Part shown: one piece after another, positions 1 to 10,805 of the stretch
Numbering within the stretch: position 1 is the first letter of the stretch
Layout: each line of letters opens with the position of its first letter
Assembly: GCA_037576195.1 (NCBI GenBank)
Contig: CM075101.1
Location: 23,870,001-23,934,000 of the forward strand
DNA: 64,000 nt
Direction: 5' to 3'
Source of the DNA: Phytoseiulus persimilis
Taxonomy: Eukaryota; Arthropoda; Arachnida; Mesostigmata; Phytoseiidae
Made by a program: the position numbers and the translations under genes
The notes under the pieces: generated by a model
What the model was told of the DNA's origin: nothing
Seen by the model: the letters and a program-made list of their open reading frames with translations, nothing else
The model's database searches: none

Positions 1-344
1 GATCGCCCGGAGGATGTGCCTCGAGCAAGCAGGATTGCCTCGAATATCATGAGTTCTCGTCTGACGTTTCGTGCTCAAAAGACGATGGAGAAACGTCGTC
101 CAAGAGCCGAGACACAGGATGGTGCGGTGGCGGAAATTTGAATTGCTTTTCTTGCCGTTGCACCTCCTCGGAGGAGTGCTTTCATTTTCTTGGCTGGGCT
201 TTCGGCTCAGGGAACGAGAAACTCAATATCCACCGCACGAGTCCAGCGGGCAAGCCTGCCGCTCGGCACCGCAAGGACAGCAGAATCAAATTTGGGGAGC
301 GGAGTTCCAGAGTGAATGATGACTACCTAGTATCTCCTTTCCAG

Positions 345-3300
345 TGGTCAAAGCCCCTCCGAGGCGGACATGAACCTACTAGAGGTCGCGAGACGATGCG
401 AGTTTTTCGGAGTTCGTTTGGTTCCGGCGTTCGACTCAGAAGGAATAGCGCTCACGATGGCAGTCGGCCACGTTGGCATAGTGGTTTACCGGAATAGCAT
501 GAAGATTCATACTTTCTCATGGAACAAAATTCGCAAGCTAAGCTTCAAACGACGGAAATTCCTCATCAAGCTGCACCCGACAGAAGGCTACGTGAGTACT
601 ACCCGGATAATCGCGCTGACCACGAGTTTTCGCAATAATCGGACAGCTTTGACTCCCCGGCACGCGATTCCACGATGCTAGTCACGCCTCATTGAGTTTA
701 AGAGCACCTCGCCAATGAGAATCTCTAAGCACGTTCACGCGACGCTGCTCCGCGCAGGTTCCCATCCTCCGCGCGAAGATGTCCGTAAATGCCGAGTGTG
801 TTCCGAGTGTGGAAAGCGAGCTCGGAGCTGACTCTGAGAATATGCCTCTTGGCTGTTCCGAGCTCTACGGGCGCTTCGCCGGTTTCTGTTCAGGTGGTTT
901 CGGAGAGAGTGGGTCTGACAGTCAATTTTTTCCAGGGCTACTATGGTAAAGATTGCGTGGAATTCCTGTTTGACAGTAGAAACGCGTCCAAAAGCTTCTG
1001 GAAAAGATGCATCGAACACCATGCGTTCTTCCGGTGCACAGAAGTCCGGAAAACATGTCGAGTTCGAGGAAAGACAAGAATCTTCAGCAGGGGATCATCG
1101 TTTCGGTACAGTGGTCGAACTCAGAAGCAAGTGATTGAATACGTCAGAGAGACATCTGCGAGACGTCGCTCGTTTCAAAGGTTAGCGGAGCAAGGCTGCT
1201 GAATCGCTCTCGTGTCAAACGTGCGCAACGAGCTCGCGGCCGGAGACACACGCTTACTCAGTGACATGTTTCCCAATATTATGGCCATCATCGGATCCAG
1301 CGAGGTCAAGCTAACCGTCAAAATTTGCCCCACGAAGGTCGTCAAGTCTCCGACTAGCGAACCCCGTGTCTTATCCCACGAGCGGTGTGACTTCGAGTTA
1401 CTCGTGCTCGTCGATGAGTCAACTCCGCGGAGACCAGCCCACGGGCCCAGGCAAGAACAACAACAACGAAGAACCCACCGAAACCGCAGTGTGCCTATCT
1501 GAGCCGAACACTCCTCAACACAGGTGAGTCACTGAACGAAAAAAAGTTCCGATCTTTACCTTAGCCCACGGGCAGACGACGAGACCGAGAGGAAGATACT
1601 CTTAACTCTGAGAATGGTGCCCCTTCCCTTTCCAGAGGGAACATCTCAGGAGACAACATCGACAAGGACGACACAATCTCACACGAATCCTACCACATTT
1701 TGAACCAGTCCCTCGACGAACCAACCCTGAACACAAGCTTCCCTTTGGACACTTCGCGGGTGCATGACAGGAGTCACGACTCCGACGAGAGTCCGATACA
1801 CCGAAGAGCTCAAAGTAAAAGTCCCGAACCGCGCAGCGCTCGACTGCCGCGACAGAGAGACAAGGGCCCGAGCGAGCTCACCCGCCAAGGCAGCATCGAG
1901 TGCAACGAAATTCCCTACGTATTACATTATCGGCGGGAATCGAACCCGCGACTGAAAATCCGACGGCACAAATCACAGCCCCGGGAGCCGCGCAGTCGCT
2001 ACCGGACCTCGCCCGAGCATTCACGACTTTGTCGCTCTTCGAGTGAGAAAAGAGCCAAAGTGAATTTCGCTCGCTGGGGAGAGCTTCCTCCAGCCGACAG
2101 CTACTCCAGCAGAGACGACAGCGTGGATGGAACGTTCGAGAGCGAGATTCGGGAGCGTTGGACGGAATTACGGCGACAGAAAGAACGGATGCGCGCACGC
2201 CAACTCTGGCAGCAGCGGAGCGACATCGAGAAGAGTCTCGAGGCCGAGGAAGCTTCCGAGCCCGACGACCCGCTCGAGCTGGCGCCATCATCGGCGTCTC
2301 AAACAGCGCAACCGCCGCCGCCGCCACCACCCTCCTCGTCCCGTTCCGAACAAGCGATTCAACAACCTGATCCCGATGATATTCTTCAAGACTTCAACAG
2401 AGCGCAAATGCTCGGCGGCGCTGAGCCCCGCTGTCTGCAAGAGTCTGTGACGAGCCGCATCGTGGCGGGAGTCGGTGACGCGGCCGACCAGCCGGAGAGC
2501 GAGCGGGATCTCGGGGCTCGACTCGAACATTTGGAAGGCAACCTCGAAGAGATAGAACTACTCAAGGAACTAGAGTTGGAAGCCGTCCAGCAGGAATGCC
2601 AGAGACTAGAGGAAACACTCGCCATGAACACCGAGCTTAAAGAGGAATACGAACGCGTGTTGAAAAGCGAAGGCGCCGAGGTGATGTCTCTCCTGCAGAG
2701 CCTCAACGATACTCCATCGGACCAGCAGCGACAGCAGTCCCCGTCGACGCGGGTCGCGCAACCCGAAGATTCGCCCGCAGCGAGTGTGTCTTCGGAGAGT
2801 CTCGTGAGTCCACCCAAGCTGAATACGGACGACGACGACTCGCAAGAAGACGACTTCGCTAGAAAAGATCTACCCTATTCGGAACAGAGCGCCGATTCTG
2901 AGCGTGACACAGCTCCCCTTCAGCCACTAGATAGACCTTCGCAGAGCAGCAGTGCTACCGCAACAGGAGCTTTTTCCGAACAGGGCGACGATTTCTCCGC
3001 TTCGCAATCGAGCCACATCCCTCAAGTCGATGTTCGCGATGGATATGCGACCTGCTTGAGATCGCTCCTCAGCGACCCGCTCTTGGACGCCCCTGAACCC
3101 TCCCCCGCACCTCCGACCGACAGAGAGCACGATCGAGCTCTTGTCGCGCGGAAAGATGAATCTACCGAAGAGCAGATCCAGACAACACTCTCCATATCTC
3201 AAGAGTTCTGCGCTGAAATCGAACAGTTCCTCGCTGCGATTCCGGGTCCCTCTGGAAAAAACCCGACCGCTGTGACTTCGGGCACTTTCGCCAGACCGGT

Positions 3301-3889
3301 GGAGAGCGCTGACATCACCTCCAGAGCATCGGGCGAACAAGGAGCTTCCCATCGAGAGCGACAAATAGAAGCAACCACCTCCACTCCGTCAGGGCTGACG
3401 TTTGTCGTCGAATCCTTAGGAAGCCCCGACAGAGCCGCGACGTCACAAATACCCCACTCTTCCTCTAGTTCGAGCTCCAGCGGAACGCCGCCAATGGGAC
3501 GCGTCTTCGTCAAAATCAAGAAGAAGCGTTTGTTCGCGAAGCCTGAAGACGTCTCGGATATTTCGAGCTCCAGCTCTGAGATCAGATTGACCCTCGATGA
3601 GTTCGAGTTCCTACGAAGAGAGATCGGCAAGGGGCGGAAAATCGGTCAGATCATTCCAGAATCGCTGATCAGCAGCAGCGAGGATGTCACGTTTTCGGAC
3701 GAAACGGAGACCGTATTTGTGGGAGATGAGCCCAAAACCCTATGCAACAGTCCTGTCTCCAACCCGCGCACACCGATCCCGGATCCGGAGGCGTCGTTGC
3801 GACTCAGTAAGTCATCGAGTGAAGAGAGCTCTCTGGACTGCGCAAACGAACCGCACAACGCGGCTGGTCTCGACCTGAACCTCATTTGA
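345..3889 (+). CDS. FERM-domain protein, FARP/FRMD7-like FERM, 5'-partial, long disordered tail
   Basis: This is the 3' part of a membrane-cytoskeleton linker; earlier FERM exons lie left of the window. Exons seen: 345-591, 936-1180, one ending at 1523 (start unresolved, perhaps 1338 or 1347), and 1636-3889. Exon 345-591 opens with GQSPSEAD and carries RKLSFKRRKFLIKLHP, the FERM F3 lobe of FARP1/FRMD7. Exon 936-1180 has FWKRCIEHHAFF and FSRGSSFRYSGRTQKQ, the end of F3 and the FERM-adjacent segment. The cacag|gtgagt donor at 1523 and the ttccag acceptor at 1635 agree in phase. The last exon encodes about 750 residues. They are mostly low complexity (Ser, Glu, Arg, a poly-Pro run near 2310-2340) with a predicted coiled coil at about 2515-2700. 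No RhoGEF or PH domain follows, so this is not a full FARP. Partners are unknown. The FERM assignment is firm; the subfamily is inferred. Confidence 0.85.
1925..2005 (-). repeat. tRNA/SINE-like segment inside the FERM-gene coding exon
   Basis: On the minus strand this stretch contains a perfect T-arm: GCGGG, TTCGATT, CCCGC, that is, a Pol III B-box. A weak A-box-like GGTAGCGACTGCGCGG lies about 50 nt upstream. The minus-strand translation gives VAGSIPAD and the plus-strand frames give RRESNPRL and GGNRTRD, peptides familiar as spurious translations of tRNA-derived repeats. No full cloverleaf forms: the acceptor strand after the T-arm has no partner. The gene's long frame reads through it without a stop. 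I infer an old tRNA-related SINE fragment fixed in coding sequence; chance similarity of the T-arm alone is possible. Confidence 0.45.
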
Positions 3890-6073
3890 TCGAACACAAA
3901 CCACCGCGGCGTTTCCGGGGCGTGATCCCATTAGTGAAGAATCGTGAGCTTCAGCGAGCGTTCACGACAAGAAATGGAAACGAGAGCTGATTTTGAAAGT
4001 GACTGATGGTATCTTGAAATCGAGAACGACAAAAGAATTCGAATCATGAGATGCCCCAAGCTGTAAATAAACTGTTCAAACTTGTCGACATGCAATAATG
4101 GAGAAACACTCCCGGCATCGGTGCGGTCGACTGAAGTGATCACTTGACTTGATCAGCCTCCGACTGGGAACTCTCGAGGTCGACTATGAAAGATGCGTGA
4201 AGTACGAACTCTGATTCGGGGAAGCCCGATGTCAAGGGGAATGATGGACTTCGTCAACGAATCTCGCTGAAAACGATTATCTATACATGGAAGTCGTGAA
4301 CAGACCCAAGATCATATGGAATGAGGATATTTGAGATGGATGTTTAGGAATTGATTATAAGCACTATTAGTAAACTTGTCCTAACTGTTCAAATCGCAAG
4401 GTTGGGGAGCATAATCGGCTACCTACACTCAGAACCTTCGCAATCACTGCCGACGCTTGCCACAATATCTATTAACCGTTGGAAGAGCAATGTAAATAGG
4501 AAGGTCTCCGTTATCTAGAATTCCATGCCTTTGTTTGAAATCAATCATCGGAGCGGTCCGAGGTTTTCTGTCACGATTGTTTTCTCCTAGCCTGCTTCGA
4601 GTGACGGCGACGCCGAATCGCTATGCACGACGTTTTTGATCGCTTTCTGGAACACTGAGAATGGACGATATGAAAGTTACCGACGGTGATTGCGAGCGTA
4701 TCGATGGGATATCCTCTAGTTGAGTCGGCCAAACGAATTTGATGGCGCAGCTTCATTTGAATATGTAATCGATGAGATTGATCATGGGAAGCATCGCTGT
4801 TGGAAACAAAACTGTTTGTACTTTTTCTCCCCGGAACATTGTACTTTAATACTGTTAGCGCCCCGAGCTGAAAGCCTAGCCGCCGCACGACGGGTTGGAA
4901 TCCGAATAAAGAACGAAAAAAACCTTTTTCAAGAAACTCCAGACTTTTCCACCTCTCCGCTCTATAAAGTTTGGGGTGTGCCCACTTGCGGCCCGCAGGA
5001 TGGAAGCGGCTGCATTGCTCCGATTCAGCATGGGTCTTCAACGGTGATGATGGATCTTCCGTTTTTTCGTCATTCTGGAGAATAATGGCCTCGCTGATGC
5101 AAAATCAGAGACACGGACCGGGAGATTGTTGTCCGCGGGGAGCTGCTCCTCCCCGATTGAGCCCATCACAATCCGAGATGCTTGGTGTGAGACCTTAATT
5201 CCCCCCCCCCCCCCACTTGCACGGCTATTCATCCACAGCATTTCGTCTCCATACAATTATACGCGGTTCTTCACGTTTAATGCCGTTTGGAGTGTCGGAT
5301 TCTGTCGGGGGGGATATCCCATGCTCGAGTTCGAACGAAGGTGAGGATGCTGATCCAGCAAATCCGCCGGAGCTCACTGTGCTCCGCGTTTCTGCTCTAT
5401 TCTTGCCGATGAGAGAGTTCCATATACCGCGGAGTATTCAGTATTCCTGCGCTCGGAGACTATTCTGAGTGGCTGTGGTGAGATCCCTCCGCGAACTAGA
5501 GATGTACCATCGGTGAGATTCGCAAGGAACTTGAACGGATGGAGGCAGTTCGCGGACAGGCGGCAGTGAATTATCTGCACGCGCCGAACCGAGAATTCAC
5601 TTCTCAAGATTAGGCGACATCGACACACGTTTAGAGCTTGTACCCCACATTCTCTCAGAATAGTGTGAACCGGAAGCATCGCTTTCAGCACGAGGAACCG
5701 GTATTGATGACCGCTTATCGACAAGCTTGTGGAAGGTTATGCAGGTTCCATGACCACACGTAGACTCCCCAACGTTCAAGTGTTCGAACATCCGAGCAGG
5801 CGCTGTGCTCATCTCCCCGTTCCTTCGAAGAGCTCTGAATTTTTCATGGGAATTTCGTCGCACCCGACTCCTCTCCAACTTGCTGTTCCTCGACTCTCGA
5901 GAATCGGCCCCGTGACGTCAGTCTGACTAGCATCAGGAGAGACTCGAGCTCTGTTGCCAAACGGCCTGTGCTGTCAGCCCGCTGGCTCGACAGTAACAAA
6001 CAGAGTGGTCGACCTTCTTCGAGAGTTTCGGTGTCCGCTCTCTACTCAAATGTTGAAGAAGTGATTTGCGATC
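3890..6073. other. intergenic, no gene seen
   Basis: After the FERM gene's 3' UTR nothing coding is recognisable. There are only short unrelated open frames, and a run of 15 C's near 5203-5217. The last few hundred bases probably hold the promoter of the BTB gene, but I see no clear TATA box. Confidence 0.5.
4065..4070 (+). terminator. polyadenylation signal of the FERM gene
   Basis: AATAAA lies 176 bases after the stop at 3889 on the coding strand, a normal position for a short 3' UTR. Confidence 0.55.
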
Positions 6074-6979
6074 ATGGAAGACGTGTACTTCGTTGCCGTT
6101 GAAAACAGGCTCCCAGGGATAGAGCAGCTTCAATGCGGTGACCGTTCGATCCATGTTGATCAGAAAGAACTCATGGAGCTCTTCTTCGAACGCGAGGACA
6201 CGGGAGATGTGCAACTGCATGTGGAAGGCGTGACCCTGAGAGCTCACAAAGCAGTGATCGCATCCGCAAGCGATTATTTTGAAGCGATGTTCCGTTGTGA
6301 GTTCGTCGAGTCCAACGAGAACGAGGTCAGCGTTCCCGATTTCGAGGCAGCGCTAGTGGAGTCGTTTCTGAAGTTTGTGTACACTGGAGAAATACACATC
6401 AACGAGGCGAACTTCGCAGACGTTTTCGCTATTGCCAACCAGTTTCAGGTCAGCTCGCTCATTTCTCTATGCGTTCGTATTTCGACGCAAGAGCTCGATT
6501 GGAGTAATTTTGGTCAGCATTACGCGGACGCTCACGATCTCGTACTCCAAGAGCATTTCGATGCCTGTCATGATTTCCTCGCCGCACACTTCCACGAGCT
6601 CCTCACAAAGCGGGAACTGTTAGCAGATATCCCGCCTGAGGCACTTTTGAACGTTGTTGCACGTGATGACCTCCGGGTTAAATCGGAAGACGATCTCGTG
6701 GAAATCGTGATCAATTGGGTGAAACTGAAACCTGCGGAAAGAGAACCGGCACTCACACACATTCTCGATCGAATCCGATTGCCCTTCGTTTCTATGAGAG
6801 AACTCCGTAGACTTTGCGACGCTTTCGACAAAAACCCGATGCTGAAAATGAGGACTCTCAGGAGAGTGATGACGGATGTCATGAAGAAAGACGACCCCGC
6901 CAAGACGAGGGCCAGAACGTATTACCAAACAGCTGCTACACCATTTCTCAATTACGATGGAGAAGAGGACGAAGAATGA
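6074..6979 (+). CDS. BTB-BACK domain protein, intronless
   Basis: The 301-residue protein is encoded in one uninterrupted exon. Residues about 35-140 form a BTB/POZ fold: GDVQLHVEGVTLRAHKAVIA is the classic core, followed by SDYFEAMFR and FLKFVYTGEIHI. Residues about 145-245 form a BACK domain (DLVLQEHFDACHDFLAAHF through VEIVINWVKLKPAERE). There are no Kelch repeats; the protein ends in an acidic DGEEDEE tail. Family knowledge suggests a CUL3 E3-ligase substrate adaptor or a dimerising scaffold. Kelch-like proteins are usually about twice this length, so this may be a naturally short form. The lack of introns among intron-containing neighbours would fit a retrocopy. The ATG at 6074 is chosen because it opens the frame just upstream of the BTB fold. 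Substrate unknown. Confidence 0.88.
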   Translation: MEDVYFVAVENRLPGIEQLQCGDRSIHVDQKELMELFFEREDTGDVQLHVEGVTLRAHKAVIASASDYFEAMFRCEFVESNENEVSVPDFEAALVESFLKFVYTGEIHINEANFADVFAIANQFQVSSLISLCVRISTQELDWSNFGQHYADAHDLVLQEHFDACHDFLAAHFHELLTKRELLADIPPEALLNVVARDDLRVKSEDDLVEIVINWVKLKPAEREPALTHILDRIRLPFVSMRELRRLCDAFDKNPMLKMRTLRRVMTDVMKKDDPAKTRARTYYQTAATPFLNYDGEEDEE

Positions 6980-7360
6980 AGAGTTCGTGCTGCTGTCGAG
7001 CCCAGAAGCGACAGCCGCGGCAACAGAAGAAAGGTTTGTTCAGAGGAATGGATTTTTCGGGGAGAAGAACGCCGTTCTCGAATATTCTATACTTCATTCC
7101 CAACACAGTTCTGGTCCTCGCTGTTATGTTGGAGGAGCCTGCTCACGGAATGAGCAGCGGGAGATTTCCAATGTGAACTCATCAACAGCGGCTTCATTTC
7201 ATGCAAAATCGATTGAAAGCTGATGCGAGGGTAGCTCAACTCAGATGGAGTCCGCTCCCAACAAAATCGCAGGGCCAGCCCAGCTTCCGCTCCCGGAACA
7301 GTTGGAATATAATCATGACTCTGACCGAATTCATGCATCGTTCAATGCTGAGAATGCAGA
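6980..7360. other. short gap between convergent genes
   Basis: This separates the BTB gene (+) from the 3' end of the glycine-rich gene (-). It presumably holds the BTB 3' UTR; I see no canonical AATAAA for that gene here. Confidence 0.4.
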
Positions 7361-7366
7361 TTTATT
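7361..7366 (-). terminator. polyadenylation signal of the minus-strand glycine-rich gene
   Basis: TTTATT on the plus strand reads AATAAA on the minus strand, 55 bases beyond the stop codon at 7422-7424. Confidence 0.65.
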
Positions 7367-7421
7367 TACAAAAAAAAGGAACTTGGAATTCACCTATGGC
7401 TGGTAAGAGGGAAGCGATGGC

Positions 7422-7917
7422 TCAATGGTGGTGCCCGTGGCCATGCCCGTAACCGCCGTATCCGCCGCCATAACCGCCGTATCCACCGCCGTATCCTCCA
7501 CCATATCCCCCGTAACCGCCGTATCCTCTGCCGTAGCCGTATCCATGACCATATCCACCGTAGCCCCGTCCGTAGCCCCCGTATCCGTGGCTATAGCTCC
7601 CATAGCCCCCATATCCATGGTGGTGGTGGTGGCCGTGTCCGTGTTGGGCCACAGGGTGCTCCCTGCTATGTCCTCCGTATCCGCCGTAACCTCCATAGCT
7701 GCTGTAGCCTCCATATGCTCCGTATCCTCTGTGGCTGTAACTTCCATTATTGCCGGCGAAAGCAACCGCCGACACGACGGCAAGAACGAGAACTACGATC
7801 TGTCGAATAAAAAATTCATTAGAGCCGAAGTTTCCGTTGAGCTACCCACCCTCGAGGGCGGTTACAGCAACTCAGAATCAAGGCTGCCACTCGCAAGCCA
7901 CTCACCAGAGAAGCCAT
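7422..7917 (-). CDS. secreted Gly/Tyr/His-rich protein
   Basis: Two exons on the minus strand. Exon 1 is 7917-7906, only four codons (MASL), ending CTG|GTGAGT. Exon 2 is 7799-7422, after a ttcgacag acceptor. Both borders are phase 0. The product is about 130 residues. Its signal peptide is MASLIVVLVLAVVSAVAFA; the mature part is repeats of GYGGYGG, GGYG and GYGHG with a His cluster (GHGHHHHHGYGG) and the ending GHGHHH. A four-codon first exon interrupting the signal peptide is typical of arthropod cuticle-type and other secreted glycine-rich proteins. The function could be structural (cuticle, cement, silk-like), metal-binding through histidine, or antimicrobial; the sequence does not decide. 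The gene at 10444 has the same architecture. Confidence 0.85.
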
Positions 7918-7973
7918 GTTCCGAGCGGTTTGAGCCAGTGGAAATGTGATGTTGAATCGTGGGTGCGGTGCGC

Positions 7974-7982
7974 TCTTATATC
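7974..7982 (-). promoter_or_regulatory. TATA box of the minus-strand glycine-rich gene
   Basis: On the minus strand the sequence is GATATAAGA, about 57-65 bases before the ATG at 7917. This leaves room for a TSS about 30 bases downstream and a short 5' UTR, as expected for a strongly expressed secreted-protein gene. Confidence 0.5.
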
Positions 7983-10390
7983 TCCATGTCTCTAGGAGAA
8001 ACTTGTGTGGGGGTGGGTTCAGTGAAGCAAGCCCACCTGGACCAGACTATTCTGGGATTATGAAAACAATATTCCCTACACGTGAGGGGTCGCACGCGAT
8101 TGCTCTTGCTCCAACACGTAATCTAAACATCGGACTGTCTTCGAAAAAGAACATGTCACGCTTCAAATGTTCATTCGAATATGATATCATCAAACGTCAG
8201 CTCGAGTCAGAGGATTTGGTCTGTTCTCTGGGGAAGAGCTGCGTCCACAAAAGTGACCTCCTAATTACTAAGATTCGCTTGTCGCTATGGATTCGGATAC
8301 TTAAAGGAGGAGCGTTGGATGTCTTCGAATCCTGAGTATCCATCCTGCAGTCCACGACTGTTGACGATAAAAGTGCCAATCAGCGGAATCCCCGAATCTT
8401 CTGCAGAGGCGCTTTACTAACGCGTGGTCGCCTCGAGGAGTTGGCTGGAGCAGTTCGTTTCAGTGGTGAGACAATTAAATAATCTATCAGTGTCTCAACG
8501 GCGACAACTTGAATGCTCGTGACAAGAGATTTCAAAGCTTCAGAGTTGTCTACAAAGCCGCCGTGTCTCGTGATCCCGGAAATACCCGAGGCTGACGATT
8601 TCCAATCGTCGTTTTCATTGTTCGTCGGACTTCTTCCATTGTGGGCATGGCATTGGGAGAAATCAAGATGAGGATACCTAGGGGTTCTCTGTCCACGATA
8701 GATGTGTCCCTACGCATGAATCCGAAAACGGAGAGAAGACATCCACGATCCAATAATCCGAATGTCCGTTTTCTTCTTTGGTCGTTAAGACTCCATCGAA
8801 CAGTTTGGGGCATCGGAGTGGAAGAGAGGTGCAAAAGAAAATCCAGCATAATTCATTATCCATCCTCCTTCAATCCATCGATTCACGGCTAGATGCATGG
8901 ACTGATGAATTGTGCATCATTGTCATGAAAACCGATGAACTCAGCCATCACCGACTCATCTATCCATCTCCCTATGTGGATAGATGGGAGGCATTAAGTG
9001 ATGAATGCCTGAACTTACCAGCTCTAAGCGTCACAATACTTTTTCGAGACGAGTTATTAACTGGTGACGAAGCCAGGCGGATCGGCAGAGGCCGAAAAGT
9101 TTTGGGCGGACGAGCTTCTACTCGCAAATCGCCAAAAAAGGAGAGAATGATCCATTGGACTGCATAAAGTAGTTCCAGGAACCACCATCTCAGACCCTCA
9201 GGCTAAGCGAGGAGGGCCACGAAAACCGTTCTCAGCCCTGCCATCTGTATCATATGACAATGGGTTGATGGTTCCCCACGATTGACTGAAAAATCGGCCT
9301 CTTTCTCGCTGGCGGGAAATCAGATAGCTGGTTGCAGAACCGCGATGTATGTAGCGCTCGGAGCTGTGGCTCGAACGACCAATGAACGTGCGCTTCAAAC
9401 CGATGAGGAGGTCTCGGCAGCCCGATTCGCAACCGACGATCTAACGTTTCATTATCAGCATGTTTTTTGTTCTTGCTCCTATGGCCACAACTGGAAAGAT
9501 AAGAAAACCCTTCTGACACGACGAATAGTCGGAACTAGTTCTTGGTTGCTATGATGACCTCAATATTGGCCCTGGCACACTGCCGTTAGGAAACTTTCAC
9601 TTTCCTGCATGGAATTTACACTTCCGTTTCAGTCGAGTGAGTTCTGGGTGCACTGGGGACGATACCAGTCTCGTTAATATTGGTTCGACTCGTCTATAGG
9701 CTCGACTGACGGAGTTAATGAATCTAGAAGAATTTCATCACCAAGTTTGCGGCGACTGCCGATTTGATTGCGTAATCTGCAAGAATCTGGTATCCGGATC
9801 GTGTCAAGATCCGAAACTGAGTTGGATTGGGACGCCCTGGATACCTACAGCAAACTTTCGCTCTCTTTCGGCGCCCCAGCGGGAACATACTGGCTGTGCA
9901 TTGTCTGACTGCGCAGAGGTCATTCAACGTCTCCTGGAGGCCGAACTCAGATAATCCTGCGAGAGCTGGTGCACTTGCCACAAACAATCGCGATTGAAAA
10001 CCGAGGCGCGGCTTAACGGGTATCTCAGCGATGATGGGCCTGATGCTCGTTTATTTTCTCATCGCTCTCCATGGAAGTCAATTTCAAAATGTCGCAAGAT
10101 TGATTGGAAGAAAGTTCCCGAGAAAAATTGCCCCGCAACGGACTCATTTCTGACTTCCATGGCTGACTTCAGCGTCAGAAGCCGGGAAGGTTGACCGAGA
10201 AAAATCCCATCCGACACAGAGCGTCAGTGACTGGACGCAGTTTGAGTTGCGTTAAATCTGTTCCCCATACTTTGACCGGTCCACGTTCACCCCTATCCAA
10301 CGCACAGAATTTGTTTCAGATTACGCGGTTGGCGTAAGATCTGGTTGGTTCTTTCTGAAAACACAACCACCCTCGCCTGTTACAGCTCGA
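7983..10390. other. intergenic between two divergent glycine-rich genes
   Basis: This 2.4-kb stretch lies between the promoters of the two secreted glycine-rich genes, which face away from each other. Only short open frames without recognisable similarity are present; I see no further gene or RNA. Confidence 0.45.
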
Positions 10391-10397
10391 ATAAAAG
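10391..10397 (+). promoter_or_regulatory. TATA-like box of the plus-strand glycine-rich gene
   Basis: ATAAAAG sits 47 bases upstream of the ATG at 10444. A TSS about 30 bases downstream would leave a very short 5' UTR, like its partner at 7.9 kb. Confidence 0.4.
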
Positions 10398-10443
10398 TGC
10401 GTCGTCAGCCACGACCACAATATCGATCACAGCATCACAAACC

Positions 10444-10805
10444 ATGAAATCCATCGTAAGTCGCCTCCTGCCATTTTGCTTGGAAACCACTCTGGGTGGA
10501 TTCGATAGGTCTAACGGCGTGTTCTGCTTCAGGTTGCTTTCGTCATCTTTGCCGTTATGTCGGCGGTCGCCTTCGCCGGACATCTTGACGGCTATGGAGG
10601 ACACGGTTTCAGACATGGATATGGCCTCAGCCAAGGATACGGTGTCGGGCTCGGGTACGGAGGACACGAGTACAGTCATCCCGTCGGCAGATCCTTCTCT
10701 TACGGATCCAAGATCCAGCACGGTCACCACAGCTATGGTCACGGTCTTTCCCATGGCCATGGATACGGATTCGGACACGGTTACGGCCACGGCTACGGTT
10801 ACTGA
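10444..10805 (+). CDS. secreted Gly/His/Tyr-rich protein, paralogue-like to the 7.4-kb gene
   Basis: Exon 1 is 10444-10455 (MKSI, then gtaagt). Exon 2 is 10533-10805 after a cttcag acceptor; the border is phase 0. The roughly 94-residue product has a signal peptide, MKSIVAFVIFAVMSAVAFA, sharing the ending MSAVAFAG / VSAVAFAG with the gene at 7422-7917. The mature part contains GYGGHGFRHGYG, HSYGHGLSHGHGYGFG and ends GHGYGHGYGY. The shared four-codon first exon, signal-peptide ending and composition point to an inverted duplication or a common origin. The role is unknown: a structural secreted protein or a His/Gly-rich antimicrobial or metal-binding peptide. No exact AATAAA follows, only AATAAG about 40 bases after the stop. 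Confidence 0.85.

Noticed and set aside
1925-1955. Functional tRNA gene
   Set aside because: Only the T-arm is good; no matching 5' acceptor strand or proper D and anticodon arms, and it lies inside coding sequence.
345-3889. Full FARP-type RhoGEF
   Set aside because: No DH or PH domain follows the FERM region; the frame ends in a disordered tail with a stop and a polyA signal.
5203-5217. Homopolymer C/G runs (also near 12067-12089, 38088-38098, 44291-44303)
   Set aside because: Simple runs without further structure; possible sequencing-length uncertainty, not features.
7425-7949. Long plus-strand open frame over the glycine-rich gene
   Set aside because: Complement of GGY codon repeats produces a Val/Ala/Ser-rich shadow; the minus-strand gene has signal peptide, splice sites, TATA and polyA.
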